Positions 23,036 to 33,196 of a DNA stretch of 64,000 nt are shown piece after piece. Source of the stretch: Pestalotiopsis fici W106-1 (lineage: Eukaryota; Ascomycota; Sordariomycetes; Amphisphaeriales; Sporocadaceae); contig NW_006917092.1 in NCBI RefSeq assembly GCF_000516985.1, positions 1,814,619 through 1,878,618 of the forward strand, in the 5' to 3' direction. The position numbers were made by a program, and so were the translations under genes. Numbering within the stretch: position 1 is the stretch's first letter; every line of letters begins with the position of its first letter. Under the pieces are notes generated by a model that saw nothing but the letters and a program-made list of their open reading frames with translations, had not been told where the DNA came from and did not search any database.

Positions 23036-23962
23036 CTACCAGATACCTGGAATGACGGCATATTTCCCCTTGATCTTTTCCTCCCCAAACTTTTCTTGAT
23101 ACCACTTCTTCCCAGACACCGCGCGAGGGAGCATGGCAAAGAACTCGGCCAGCAAGAATGCCCGTGCCGGAGCACAAGACCAGCCTCCCGCAATCCAGAA
23201 ACCTAGCCACTCGATCCATTCCATAAAGTAGTGTGGATAGAGCATATACTTGAACAGCCCATTGTTCGGGACAGAGTAATGCTTCTCGACGCCCTTCTTT
23301 CCCTGGTCCGCTAGCTTGGCCTGACGTCTTTGCTCTTTGCGTCGAATTTCGCGGAGTTCCTCGTCGCAAAGGTAGTTACTCGACAGGCCAATACCAAAAG
23401 TAACCAAGCCAATGCCGAATCGCAACATGGAGAAGCCCTGCGCATGCCATTCTGCTTGTGTCGTGGGACCGTATGCAGCGAGCCACGAACCAATACAGGT
23501 TGCGTTTGTGATCTGAAAAGTGATGGCGGATGCCCATACCACAACATGAATTGGCGACATGGACGGCTGAATAAATGGGAACAAGACGGCTCGATACACA
23601 TAGTGAAGGATATACATGCTAGCGAGGATCTTGTTCTGCCATGGTAGGTTGGCAATGCCATCTTTGCCCGCAAGTTGATTCATGGTATACACAATGGTCA
23701 AAATCGATGGAATTTCCATGGTGAACCAGGCTACACGTCCGGGTATATTGAACACTGACTTTGTAGAAGTCTTGCCCATGCTATACCATGAGGTAAGCCA
23801 TTGCAAAGAGCCCATCTGGTACAAGGAAGTCAGCTGACGCATCTGGCACTTTAAAGGACCAATCGAGATGACGTGTCATACCAGCGGATAAAAATTCCAG
23901 CACAACATGATGAACTCAAAGTTGTTGCGAGTAGGTGGAAGCCATCCGTTGACTAGTGCCAT
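23036..23962 (-). CDS. 3-oxo-5-alpha-steroid 4-dehydrogenase family membrane enzyme
   Basis: Two exons on the minus strand: 23962-23882 and 23815-23036, giving 286 residues (MALVNGWLPP... to ...VIPGIW). The C-terminal half has the family hallmark NNGLFKYMLYPHYFMEWIEW, followed by a hydrophobic segment. The N-terminal part has QWLTSWYSMGKTS. These enzymes reduce a double bond next to a keto group using NADPH, in the ER membrane. In fungi the substrate may be a sterol or another polyprenyl-type lipid. I placed the acceptor at 23816 because a CTGAC branch site precedes it and the joined sequence FYPLMGSLQW fits relatives. Two other in-frame acceptors lie at 23843 and 23834. Confidence 0.88.
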
Positions 23963-25474
23963 GATTATAGCTGATGATTTGATCAAGAGTCTGGAGCTGA
24001 TGTCCTGTAGATTTGTGCTGGGTGAAAGAGAGGGATTTGACAAAAACACAATTGAACGACAATTCGCCCCTATCCAATCCCCAAAGCAATAGTCTCGGCG
24101 TTGTAGCAAAAATTGCGCCCTGCTCTATGATGTTGAAGTGAGGATCGTGTGAAAGAAAGGTCACTTGGAAGCAATGACGTCGCGACGACTTGGTAAAGTC
24201 AATGCAATCATTGACCCAAGGGATTGTTTAGGCAAAATTATTAATTGCACGGTCACAACGGGACGGGGACAGCCGCCCCACCCATTTAGCACCAGCAGAA
24301 AGAAGCACTCAAGCACTGGGACCCGACGTGAGGGGCAGCAAGAAAGACCCGCTTTTCTTTAGGTCCGAGCTGCGAGAGTCTGGGGAAAGCTTCTGTAGCA
24401 AGCGCTAGGAATACCTTAGGTACTTCGATTACCTACCGATAGGTATGGAGCATACACACATTTGCATCCAAACTATACTCCACTGACTCTACCAAATACT
24501 GAAGAGTACAGATATAAAACTATCGCGGGGTTCAATCGTGGCGTCCTCGGCGTTAGACAAAGAGACAAAGATAGTGGTACCACAAGACCATAGTAAGCGA
24601 TAATGTTCGCCTCTCTGGGCCAAGATGCACCGCCACTCTAGCTTCGCCATGATGAGTGTGCGTATGTGGCTCGTGCAGGGAGGCATCCAGGCATCACCTG
24701 CAATTGTGCATCACTTGAATAATGGCGAGGGATAGTAGAAATTACCTGGTTGCATCAGAACTCATGTACTGTGCGATACAGCTATCAGTTGCTGGGAACT
24801 CAACATAACAGAGACTATTCACTTCAATGAATTGAAATTCCCAAACACTTTTACCAGAACAACAGAAGTCGAGACCTCAAGGTGGCGCTCAGGGTCCTTT
24901 GCTGCGTTATTCTGCTGCCTGACCGTTGAAAGCTGCACCGCCACATTTCGGCCAGTCGCGTTCCTGGCGGTTTCCGGTAACGCACTCCACTACACTGAAG
25001 GGCCTCCCAAGCCTCCCACCAAACTTTAGGTAGGCAGTCCGTTGGCTGCTGATGATTTAACAGCCACTTTCATTTCCTCTTTCCATCACCCAATTTATTC
25101 ATTATCAACTACGAAACTATATCGGGGACTTTAATTTTTACTTACTCAATACTCAGACTACTACGTACGTTCAAAGTAGTCGTCCGCTCTCTTTCCAGCA
25201 AAGCAAACGCTCGGGACCGCAACAGCTAATGACGTAGGTAGCTTGAAGCACTATCTGGGCCCTTCTCCACACACTGCCAATTCCGCTCGTTCGTGGCTCC
25301 TTCAACACCAGAGAGTATCACGACATTCTTCAGTACTGCCGATTTCTTATACACCCCACGACTGTCGACCTGCAAAAGACAAGTGCCTGTTTGGCTGTTG
25401 CCCACCACTGGAAGTTTGCGCCCGGTTCTGGTCTGCTAGTCGATCGCATTCCACGGTCGACAGAAGGCCCCACC
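23963..25474. other. Shared promoter region, divergent genes
   Basis: This lies between the reductase (minus) and the deubiquitinase (plus). It contains TAGGTA-type motifs at about 24417-24445 and 25027-25033, and CT-rich sequence before the deubiquitinase start, which may be its 5' leader. No convincing gene is seen. Confidence 0.55.
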
Positions 25475-28225
25475 ATGGTATCACCAAAGCCGAGTTCCAG
25501 CGACGCAAACAACGATGTACCTCCGTCAATCAGAATCCATGGCCCTAACCAAGATGTCTGGTCACCTTCAGACCCTGAGATGGATGGAGGAAACGTCTGG
25601 GAGGATTTGGGCGCGGGACATCCCCACCAGGGTAATGGAAGCAATCCGGCAACACAAGATGTGCCAGAGGCGCTGCGACCGGGCGTAATACCAAAGAGTT
25701 CGTTCGATACAACAGAGGAGAATCCCTGGGAGGAGCCGCGTAAAGACACCTCGAAGCCAAAGATAACGCTTGAACACACACCCACAGTCCTGCGGCCGGG
25801 CGGCAAGCTAGAAACGAACCCTTTCAAGCGCAAGCCGGTTAGCACTGCTGTGTCTAGCAGCAATGCCAATGTCACACCAGCACGGCCGAACGCAGATCCT
25901 GTGGTTCCAACCGAGACTTTCTCCAAACTTCAAGTCACTGACTCCGACTCGAACATCAACCCTTGGAAACCCTCCGCTGATGAGCCCCAATCCACCTCGA
26001 AACCTCCAATTCCTTCGATAAGCCGACAAGACTCTGAAAAGAACATTTGGGGCGCACCTCCAATCGGGCAGGTTTCTGAGGATCTGAGAGAGAACTCGCC
26101 TACGCCAATGTCTCTGCCGTCCGGTAGGGAATCGCCAGCTTGGGATGAGGTCAATCGTGCAAAGCCTTCTCTTGGTTCGGTACCGACGAGATCTACAGAA
26201 GAGCAGGAGATATCGCAAGACGCACATGCTTGGGATGACCTTGGTGATCTTATTGGCCCCAACGCCTCGGTCAAGCCCAGCCTCTCGAGACAAAGTACAT
26301 GGGAGAATTTCGTGGATGGCGAGGAAGAGCAGAAGGAATCAACACCGATATCGCCTCCTCCTATTGTAGCAGCGGATGAGCCGGTTGCAGAAGCCCAACC
26401 AGTGACAGAAACTGAACCGGCGGTGGTGACTGGGCCCTCGGAGCCGGCGCCGCCGCCTTTACCCCCAAGACGAGCAGAGTCGCCTACCCAACCAGCAACG
26501 ACAACTACATCCAACGCCACCGACAGGACGGAGACATACCAAATCAAAAATATAAACTGGTTCGACGCAAACGCGTCCCAAAACCCGCGAAGATCACCTA
26601 TCCTCATACAAAATGTTAACGGTCCCTGTCCATTGGTCGCTCTCGTCAATGCCTTGACACTAACGACGCCCGCTGACCTGCCCAACACGGTTCTCGTTGA
26701 GACTCTACGCACCAGAGAGCAAATTAGCTTGAATCTTCTTCTTGAGGCTGTGTTTGATGAGCTGATGTCCCCAAGAAGAACAAAGTCAGATGCGGCATTG
26801 CCTGATGTCAGTGAGCTATACGCTTTTTTGAAGGGCCTGCATACAGGGATGAATGTCAACCCGCGATATGTCCCAACTCCCGAGCTCGTCAATCTTCACA
26901 AGAGAAATTCAACTCATGTACACCCTTCAGAACGTGACGACACCGTTCCTGGGACTTTCGAAGACACGCGCGACATGAAACTCTATTCTACCTTCTCGAT
27001 ACCTTTGATCCATGGGTGGCTACCGCGCAATGACGACCCTGCCTATGCGGCATTCTCTAGGCAGGCAACATCATATGATGAGGCACAAAATTTGATGTTC
27101 AGAGAAGAGGAACTTGAAGACAAACTAAGCAATTCCTCCGCTGGCCTCACAGAGCAGGAGCAGCAAATATATCAAGATATAATCACCATACGATCATGGC
27201 TCAGCTCGTCTGCCACACAACTCACAAGATGGGGCCTGACGGTAATCACCAAATCCATCCAGCCAGGGACCTTTGCCATCCTGTTCCGGAATGATCACTT
27301 CTCCGCTCTGTACAGACATCCGCAAACCCATCAGCTATTCAGTCTCGTTACGGACGCTGGTTTCTACACTCACGATGAAATTGTATGGGAATCATTAGTT
27401 GACGTCAATGGCGAGCGGACAGAGTTTTTCTCGGGCGACTTTCGACTGGTCGGTGGTCCAGAACAAGGACTTTCGCAGAATGTACAGGAGCATTGGTATG
27501 ATGCCGATGATTCTGGTGCTCAGGGAGGTGAATGGCAAACTGTACGGAACAGGAATGGTCGTAACGCTCAAGGGCGGTCAGATCCGCCTGGCTCACCAAT
27601 GTCGGGTGATCACGAACAAGAGGATCGTGATCTTGCGCTTGCCCTGCAACTTCAGGAAGAGGAGGATGAGCGCCATCGCAATGAGCAAGCCGCCCGCCGC
27701 CGCGAAAGCCAATTGTCGGAGCAGTTCATAGAACAGCAAGGGCGAGGCGGAACAGCGCGGACTGGTCCGCTTGGGCGTGGAGGTAATGCGAGAGGAGGTA
27801 GTGTGAGAGGGGGCTTAGCACCAGCACGGACGAGCTCAGCTTCCATCAATGTCCCAGTGCGTGGCGGCAGTAACACTGCCCGTGGTGGTCGCCCAGTGCA
27901 ACAAGTTCGCCCACTGGTTCCACCAGTCAATACTACCCACCGACCTACGAATCCCGAGGACGAGGATGCACCCCCATCATACGAACAGGCTAGTAGAGCT
28001 GAGCCATACGTGCCTCCAACGGGCCACCCCAATCATCCCAGCAGCACTCCCAGCAGCGCTACTACCGCACGCCGGAGAACAACACTGTCGGGTAATGGGC
28101 CACCGCAGCCTTCGCCACCGCAAGCAGGACCGAGTAATCCAGGCGGAATGGGTAGAGGCCGTCCCATGGCAGCCCATCAGCAAAGTGCATCTGTAGGAAG
28201 GGACAAGGATTGTTTGGTCATGTAA
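25475..28225 (+). CDS. MINDY-family deubiquitinase with C-terminal CaaX box
   Basis: A single exon, 916 residues, starting at CACCATGG (25475). The frame is open upstream to 25391 but this context is ideal. The catalytic domain (about residues 370-680) is the MINDY/DUF544 cysteine protease: nucleophile Cys385 in QNVNGPCPLVALVNAL and His608 in FRNDHFSALYRH. This family trims K48-linked ubiquitin chains. After it comes a ubiquitin-binding MIU-like helix (EDRDLALALQLQEEEDER), then an Arg/Gly-rich RGG tract and a Pro-rich tail. The last four residues, CLVM, form a CaaX prenylation box, which suggests membrane attachment. The ~350-residue N-terminus is disordered and repeats short Trp motifs (VWEDL, NPWEEP, NPWKP, NIWGAP, AWDEV, AWDDL) plus one NPF. 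The repeated motifs suggest an adaptor-binding array. Confidence 0.93.
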   Translation: MVSPKPSSSDANNDVPPSIRIHGPNQDVWSPSDPEMDGGNVWEDLGAGHPHQGNGSNPATQDVPEALRPGVIPKSSFDTTEENPWEEPRKDTSKPKITLEHTPTVLRPGGKLETNPFKRKPVSTAVSSSNANVTPARPNADPVVPTETFSKLQVTDSDSNINPWKPSADEPQSTSKPPIPSISRQDSEKNIWGAPPIGQVSEDLRENSPTPMSLPSGRESPAWDEVNRAKPSLGSVPTRSTEEQEISQDAHAWDDLGDLIGPNASVKPSLSRQSTWENFVDGEEEQKESTPISPPPIVAADEPVAEAQPVTETEPAVVTGPSEPAPPPLPPRRAESPTQPATTTTSNATDRTETYQIKNINWFDANASQNPRRSPILIQNVNGPCPLVALVNALTLTTPADLPNTVLVETLRTREQISLNLLLEAVFDELMSPRRTKSDAALPDVSELYAFLKGLHTGMNVNPRYVPTPELVNLHKRNSTHVHPSERDDTVPGTFEDTRDMKLYSTFSIPLIHGWLPRNDDPAYAAFSRQATSYDEAQNLMFREEELEDKLSNSSAGLTEQEQQIYQDIITIRSWLSSSATQLTRWGLTVITKSIQPGTFAILFRNDHFSALYRHPQTHQLFSLVTDAGFYTHDEIVWESLVDVNGERTEFFSGDFRLVGGPEQGLSQNVQEHWYDADDSGAQGGEWQTVRNRNGRNAQGRSDPPGSPMSGDHEQEDRDLALALQLQEEEDERHRNEQAARRRESQLSEQFIEQQGRGGTARTGPLGRGGNARGGSVRGGLAPARTSSASINVPVRGGSNTARGGRPVQQVRPLVPPVNTTHRPTNPEDEDAPPSYEQASRAEPYVPPTGHPNHPSSTPSSATTARRRTTLSGNGPPQPSPPQAGPSNPGGMGRGRPMAAHQQSASVGRDKDCLVM

Positions 28226-28708
28226 GCCGCCAGCTTGTTTTATTTTCCCCTTTGTGGGGCATTGTTTCCTCTGCATAGTGGTGATAGCTCATCGCTTTAT
28301 TTCTCAAATCTATGCAAGATAAGGTCATGAGGCGTTATGGGAGTATTGGTACAGGTTTGGTCATGAGTCACGTAGCGACCCTTGAATGGACCTTGAAGTC
28401 CGAGAGACAATCTCGATAGAATTACTGCGTGACAACAAGCTTCTCCATCATACGGTGAAGTTTTGTAATATTAAGACAGTTTTGCTTTTTGCTTTTTTAA
28501 TGGATAATGCCCCCGATTTCTCGTTTGAATAATTGATTCTCTGGGAACTAGGTGATATTATCTAGCAAGTTCTTGCTTATTATCATATTAGTGTCTAGGC
28601 AATTTGGTAACAATACAGAAACACGCCATTATCAACATCTGTTCTCAACGTAGATATGTATCAGTATACAAGCTTGATAGTCTAGATATACAGCGGCTCA
28701 GTTTTCGA
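28226..28708. other. Convergent 3' region
   Basis: This lies between the deubiquitinase and the esterase, which converge. It is T-rich (28483-28499) and has no coding signal. It presumably holds both polyadenylation regions. Confidence 0.55.
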
Positions 28709-30608
28709 TCAGAATTTCCACTGTTCCCTGGCCTTGCTTGCAATGTAAGCCATGCCGGGGACTCTATAATCATCCTTTTCAACAAATGAGGTAACATTGG
28801 CATCAAACACAAAGTTTGCACCGATCCCCTCATCCTCCAGAGTATACGTGGGCCATACGGGATAACCGGTGAGGCCGTGGTGGTTTGGGTCAAGATCAGT
28901 CGCAAAGGAAGCCCACATGCGGCTCATGAGAGTTGAGACGCCGACATAGGCATCGCGATCGACCAGACTCGCGTTGAACGGGTTGGTAGTGTAGCCCGCG
29001 CCATCGATATTGTTGAATACCCACGCAACCTCTTGGTAGTGCGTGGCGCCAATGACGGCAGAGACACCCGCCGGCACAATGTTGAAGCGGTAGCTGTACG
29101 CCGTCACGTTGGCGCGCGCGCACGCCGATACCAGGGTCCGGCGCGGCATGTGCTCGACCATGTCGCCGAAAAAGGCCGCCACGCGCTTCCACTGCGATCC
29201 GTACGTGGCCTCCTCTTCGGCCGTGAGCGCGTGCGCCGCGGGAATGCCGATGCCCGGTACGTTGGGGTAGAGGACTTCAACCATGGCAATGGTGTCATTG
29301 TCCGGCCCGCCCTCGGCAATGGCGGCGCGGAACTCGGCGTCCGTGTTGATCCCCGCGGGCCCAATGGCGGTGCCCTCGTCCGTGTTGGTGCCGTACAGAA
29401 CAGGGACCTGGACGAATCGGCCCTCGGCAATCTGCGTGCTTTGGTAGTCTTGGAGAAAGTCACCGTCCATGACGGCAACCCAGGGCCCGAGACCGGTACC
29501 CGAGATCCAGGTGTCGGTAATGTTGAGCGCCGCGTTCAGTTTCTCAAAGGGCAGGCTTCGCAGGCACTCCAACGGGCTGGCAGTGGCAGTGGCATTGGCG
29601 GCGCACCCGGTGCTGGTGGTCAAGTTGGTGTAGAGCTCCTCGGAGTAGGCGTCGGGATCGGGCGTGGCATACGGCCAGCGCTCCAGCGGGCCGCCCGACT
29701 CCATGATGACGGCGCGGAACAGGCCATCGTCGCGGCCGCCGTAGGCCGTCAGGTGGCGGCCAATGGCAATGGCGCCGGCGCTCTCGCCAAACAGGGTCAC
29801 CTTGTCCGGGTCGCCGCCAAACGCGGCAACGTTGTCCTGGAGCCAGTGAAGGGCGAGACGCTGGTCGCGCAGACCATTGTTGGCGGAGCCGTTGGCCTTG
29901 ACTTCCTCGCTCCAGAGGAAGCCAAAGGCCGAGAGGCGGTAGTTTAGGGAGACGCCGATGATGGGCTTGTTTGCCTCGACGGATTTCTGGACCAGACGGG
30001 AGAGGTTGTATCTTGGATCGACGGTCCCGCCTTCGTAGAATCCTCCACTATAATTTTCCGTATTGTTAGTCCCGACTGCGATGGAGACTTGAAAAATCAG
30101 CAAGCTCACCCATAAAGCCAAACCAATACTGGAAGTGGTTCAGAAGGAACGCCAGCAGGACGAACAATGTTGATCGTCAGGCAGTCTTCCGAGGACTCGT
30201 AGAAATTGGAATCAGACTATAAACAACGTTTGAGTAACTGGTCAGAGTACAAGTAGATAGCACGACTTACACCATAACCAACACACTATAAAACATTAGC
30301 GACTATATTTCAAGACTAGGTTCAACTTCAATACGACTTACAATCGGAGAGTACTCTGTCGCATTGCGTTCATCACTCCAGGACTCATTGAGGCTGGCAG
30401 GTGCTCGAAATCTCAAATCTCCCACGGGCGGTTGGGCGTACGGAATGCCCAGGAACTCATCTTGATTGTAGTGGACGTTGGTCTTTCCTAGGTACGTGCC
30501 ATTCTTGGTCGATGCACTGGGCGCGTAGACTGCAGACGCATTCCCCAGGGAGAGGAAAAGGCCTAGGATGGAAACACGATTCACCCAAGGATGCACCATT
30601 TTAGCCAT
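28709..30608 (-). CDS. Secreted type-B carboxylesterase/lipase
   Basis: Four exons on the minus strand: 30608-30342, 30285-30271 (15 bases), 30216-30110 and 30047-28709. They give 575 residues. A signal peptide covers about residues 1-26 (VSILGLFLSLGNASA). Family landmarks are FLGIPYAQPPVGDLRF near the start, SEDCLTINIVRP, the oxyanion WLYGGGF, and the elbow FGESAGA with Ser219. A histidine region THYQEVAWVF lies late in the chain. The many N-x-S/T sites fit secretion. It probably hydrolyses carboxylic esters outside the cell, with unknown substrate. The tiny second exon encodes only CVGYG but restores the conserved cysteine region, and all phases agree. The gene is divergent with the lactamase-fold gene at 31896. 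Confidence 0.92.
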
Positions 30609-31895
30609 TGTGTTGACTTGTTAGAGACCTTGAAGCAAAGTTCATCGCATTGAGTTCAATGACAATGGGGGCCAGGACCAAGTATTTACAACCCTCCCCA
30701 TCCGTGCCGTCGGGACGACACGATAGTGAAATTTAGATACCTAGAACGCGGTCGTCTTGATCCGATTATCAGGCATCGGGTATCGGGCACGCGGAGGGTT
30801 ATTGCATCGTCGGCATTGCGCCCTCCCCCTACCCATCCCCGTCCGTAGGTGTGGGGTGAAAAGAGGTGATGCTAGTATAAAAGCGACTAGCATACGAGAT
30901 ACTACTATGTATCTTGGCGTTTGGCCGCGGCAAAGTGGCCGCGGAAAGATAACGATCATCTCCTTTCAGGGTTGGATTGCACTATCTCCACGTCGGCTAA
31001 GTGGCCTTTGTCGCAGTGCTTAATCAGCAAAAACAATAGCATAAACAGACTCTCAAGAGCTATATAATGTCAAGGTGTTGGGGACACTCTTGCTTCGCAA
31101 GCAATACCATAAATCTGGTAAGATCCTTTCACATCACAAAATAAGCCAAATCGGCAAAGCGAAAGGCAATTAATCTAGCGCGAATAAGCTGCCCTACTAG
31201 AGAGCCCCACTTGCTCGAGAACCAAGTGCTCGAGGAGAACATTGACGGTATAAGTAGTGCATCATCATCATACAGACTTTATTGGAAGGATGTGTGAAGC
31301 AGATTTATAATGAAGAGTATTCATCTTGGAGCAAAAAGAGTCGTTGCTTGCCGACTCGGCCTGCCGAGAGTTGCTGGTCCAATAACCGCGGGCGTTATTA
31401 TATACCCCACTTACGATGGTTTCTGTGTATTTCTCCAGGGCATGTGCAATACGTAGCATGGGCAATGATCCAAGCAAGTACCGGGCCTAGCGGCGGAGTA
31501 GTATACACATTTAATATGGACTGTCTGCGTGGAGACAAGACTGCATACAACTGAGTCGAGCCGCAGGAATCCGGGGGTTCATGGCAAGGTTCAAAGCAAC
31601 TAAAACCCCGCATTTATAGAGGAGTAGGGAATAGAAACTGAAGATCGTGAGATTGTGCACCAATGGCCTTGACGCGCTTGACGATTTCCTTCAACCGGGT
31701 AAACTGTGGAGAAAATGGGGACGTAGAAAGACAAATGGTTCTCATGGGATCTGGTCTTGCTCATTTCGATGCGATTTCTCGCCATTGCGGGGATCATATA
31801 AATATGAACAGCATGAACTTGTAGCCGATTTGAAGGTATTCACCTACTCATCTCTCGAGCATTGCTTTCTTCGAGTATATATCGACATACAGAAG
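30609..31895. other. Shared promoter of two secreted hydrolases
   Basis: A divergent interval of about 1.29 kb between the carboxylesterase and the lactamase-fold hydrolase. No convincing gene lies within it. A TATA box lies near the right end. It could coordinate both genes. Confidence 0.6.
31797..31804 (+). promoter_or_regulatory. TATA box of the lactamase-fold gene
   Basis: A perfect TATAAATA lies 92 bases upstream of the ATG at 31896, a normal distance for a fungal TATA element. Confidence 0.6.
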
Positions 31896-32957
31896 ATGCG
31901 TCCGACAAAGTCCCTCTGCTCCAGGTCACTGGCTTTGGCCGCATTTCTTTCAAGCATCACTCCTTGCCTGGCAGGATACGGAGCCACGACAAATTTTACA
32001 ACATGGTTCAACATCACATCATATCCAGAGGAGCAGGCTGCAAACGTATCAACATATTTGTACGAAGCGCTCAGCACAGCTGGTGATGACCTGTACACCT
32101 TTGCTGCTCACCGTTGCATTCTGGGTCAGGCCTATCCGGAACTCTCCGATCTACAGCAAGTGGATGGCTTCGTCCAGCCCACTCGAGCCTTTGACTCGGT
32201 CTTCTTTATCGGATCGTCCTATGTGTCCTCCTGGATCATCGACACCGGCGACGGCTTGGTGCTCATTGACACGCAGGACAACCCAGAAGAAGCGGCAGGA
32301 GTCATTGTGCCCGGACTGGAATACCTTGGCTACAGCGGCTCCGACATTGTGGCCGTGATCATCACGCACGAGCACGCCGACCACTACGGCGGCGCCCGCT
32401 ACCTGCAGGAAACCTTTGACGTGCCCGTTTACGCGTCCGCCGTGGCTTGGGACGGCATGGCCGCGGACCCCATAGCACCCGCAGGCCTCGTGCCCCCGGT
32501 GCGCAACCTGACCATTGACGACGGCCAGGACCTCACCTTTGGCAACACGACTTTTAGCTTTGTCCTGACGCCGGGCCACACCCCGGGGACCCTGAGCTTC
32601 TTCTTTGACGTGTACGACGGCGGTGCGCCGCACGTGGCCGCCATCTATGGCGGCGGCGGCATCCCCAGCAATGCCACGGCCAAGGACCAGCAGATTGCCT
32701 CGTTTGCCAAGTTTGGCGAGCGGGCCGCCGCGCGCGGTGCCGACACGCTGCTCGCGCCGCATCAGACTCAAGATAATGCCCTGTACAACTTTGATATCTT
32801 GCGCCATCGGGCGGCATTTTATAATGTCTCGGATGGTGGCAATACCCCGAAGAACCCGTTTGTGCTGGGTAATGAGGCGTATCTGAGATATTTGAAGACA
32901 ATGGCCTTGTGTGTTAGGATCGAAGCCGCACGGATTGGGCAATATTTGTCTGCGTAA
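31896..32957 (+). CDS. Secreted metallo-beta-lactamase-fold hydrolase
   Basis: A single exon, 353 residues from the ATG at 31896. The frame is open back to 31647, but this ATG starts a clear signal peptide (MRPTKSLCSRSLALAAF... cleaved near LA/GYG). The zinc-binding motif THEHADH is at 157-163, the second ligand region TPGHTPG has His228, and a third APHQ has His289. The usual bridging aspartate region is replaced by AIYGGGGIP, so one ligand may be missing or shifted. The layout resembles subclass B3 lactamases and their fungal relatives, which also cleave lactones and other esters. The gene is divergent with a secreted esterase and convergent with an amino acid permease, which hints at joint use of an external substrate. 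Confidence 0.9.
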   Translation: MRPTKSLCSRSLALAAFLSSITPCLAGYGATTNFTTWFNITSYPEEQAANVSTYLYEALSTAGDDLYTFAAHRCILGQAYPELSDLQQVDGFVQPTRAFDSVFFIGSSYVSSWIIDTGDGLVLIDTQDNPEEAAGVIVPGLEYLGYSGSDIVAVIITHEHADHYGGARYLQETFDVPVYASAVAWDGMAADPIAPAGLVPPVRNLTIDDGQDLTFGNTTFSFVLTPGHTPGTLSFFFDVYDGGAPHVAAIYGGGGIPSNATAKDQQIASFAKFGERAAARGADTLLAPHQTQDNALYNFDILRHRAAFYNVSDGGNTPKNPFVLGNEAYLRYLKTMALCVRIEAARIGQYLSA

Positions 32958-33196
32958 ATCAGGGGGTTTATGTGACGAGAAATAGTTCCATTGAGTCTCA
33001 AGTTAACAATATGCGATGGTGCCGCTATCTCGTGTCTCGAATTTAGAAAGTGTGATTGTGGCACCGTGCAGACTTTCAGGCAAACATCACGAGAGAACTC
33101 GGGCTGCAAAATAGATGTGGAAAATTGATACATAAAATTTCTACCAAGCCATTATTTTCATGAATACGTCAATATTGCGACTCCGTCCCCATTCCC

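Noticed and set aside
29033..29947. 304-codon open frame antisense to the carboxylesterase
   Set aside because: It lies inside the GC-rich esterase exon, is rich in Arg, Gly and Val, and has no domain; it is a shadow of codon bias.
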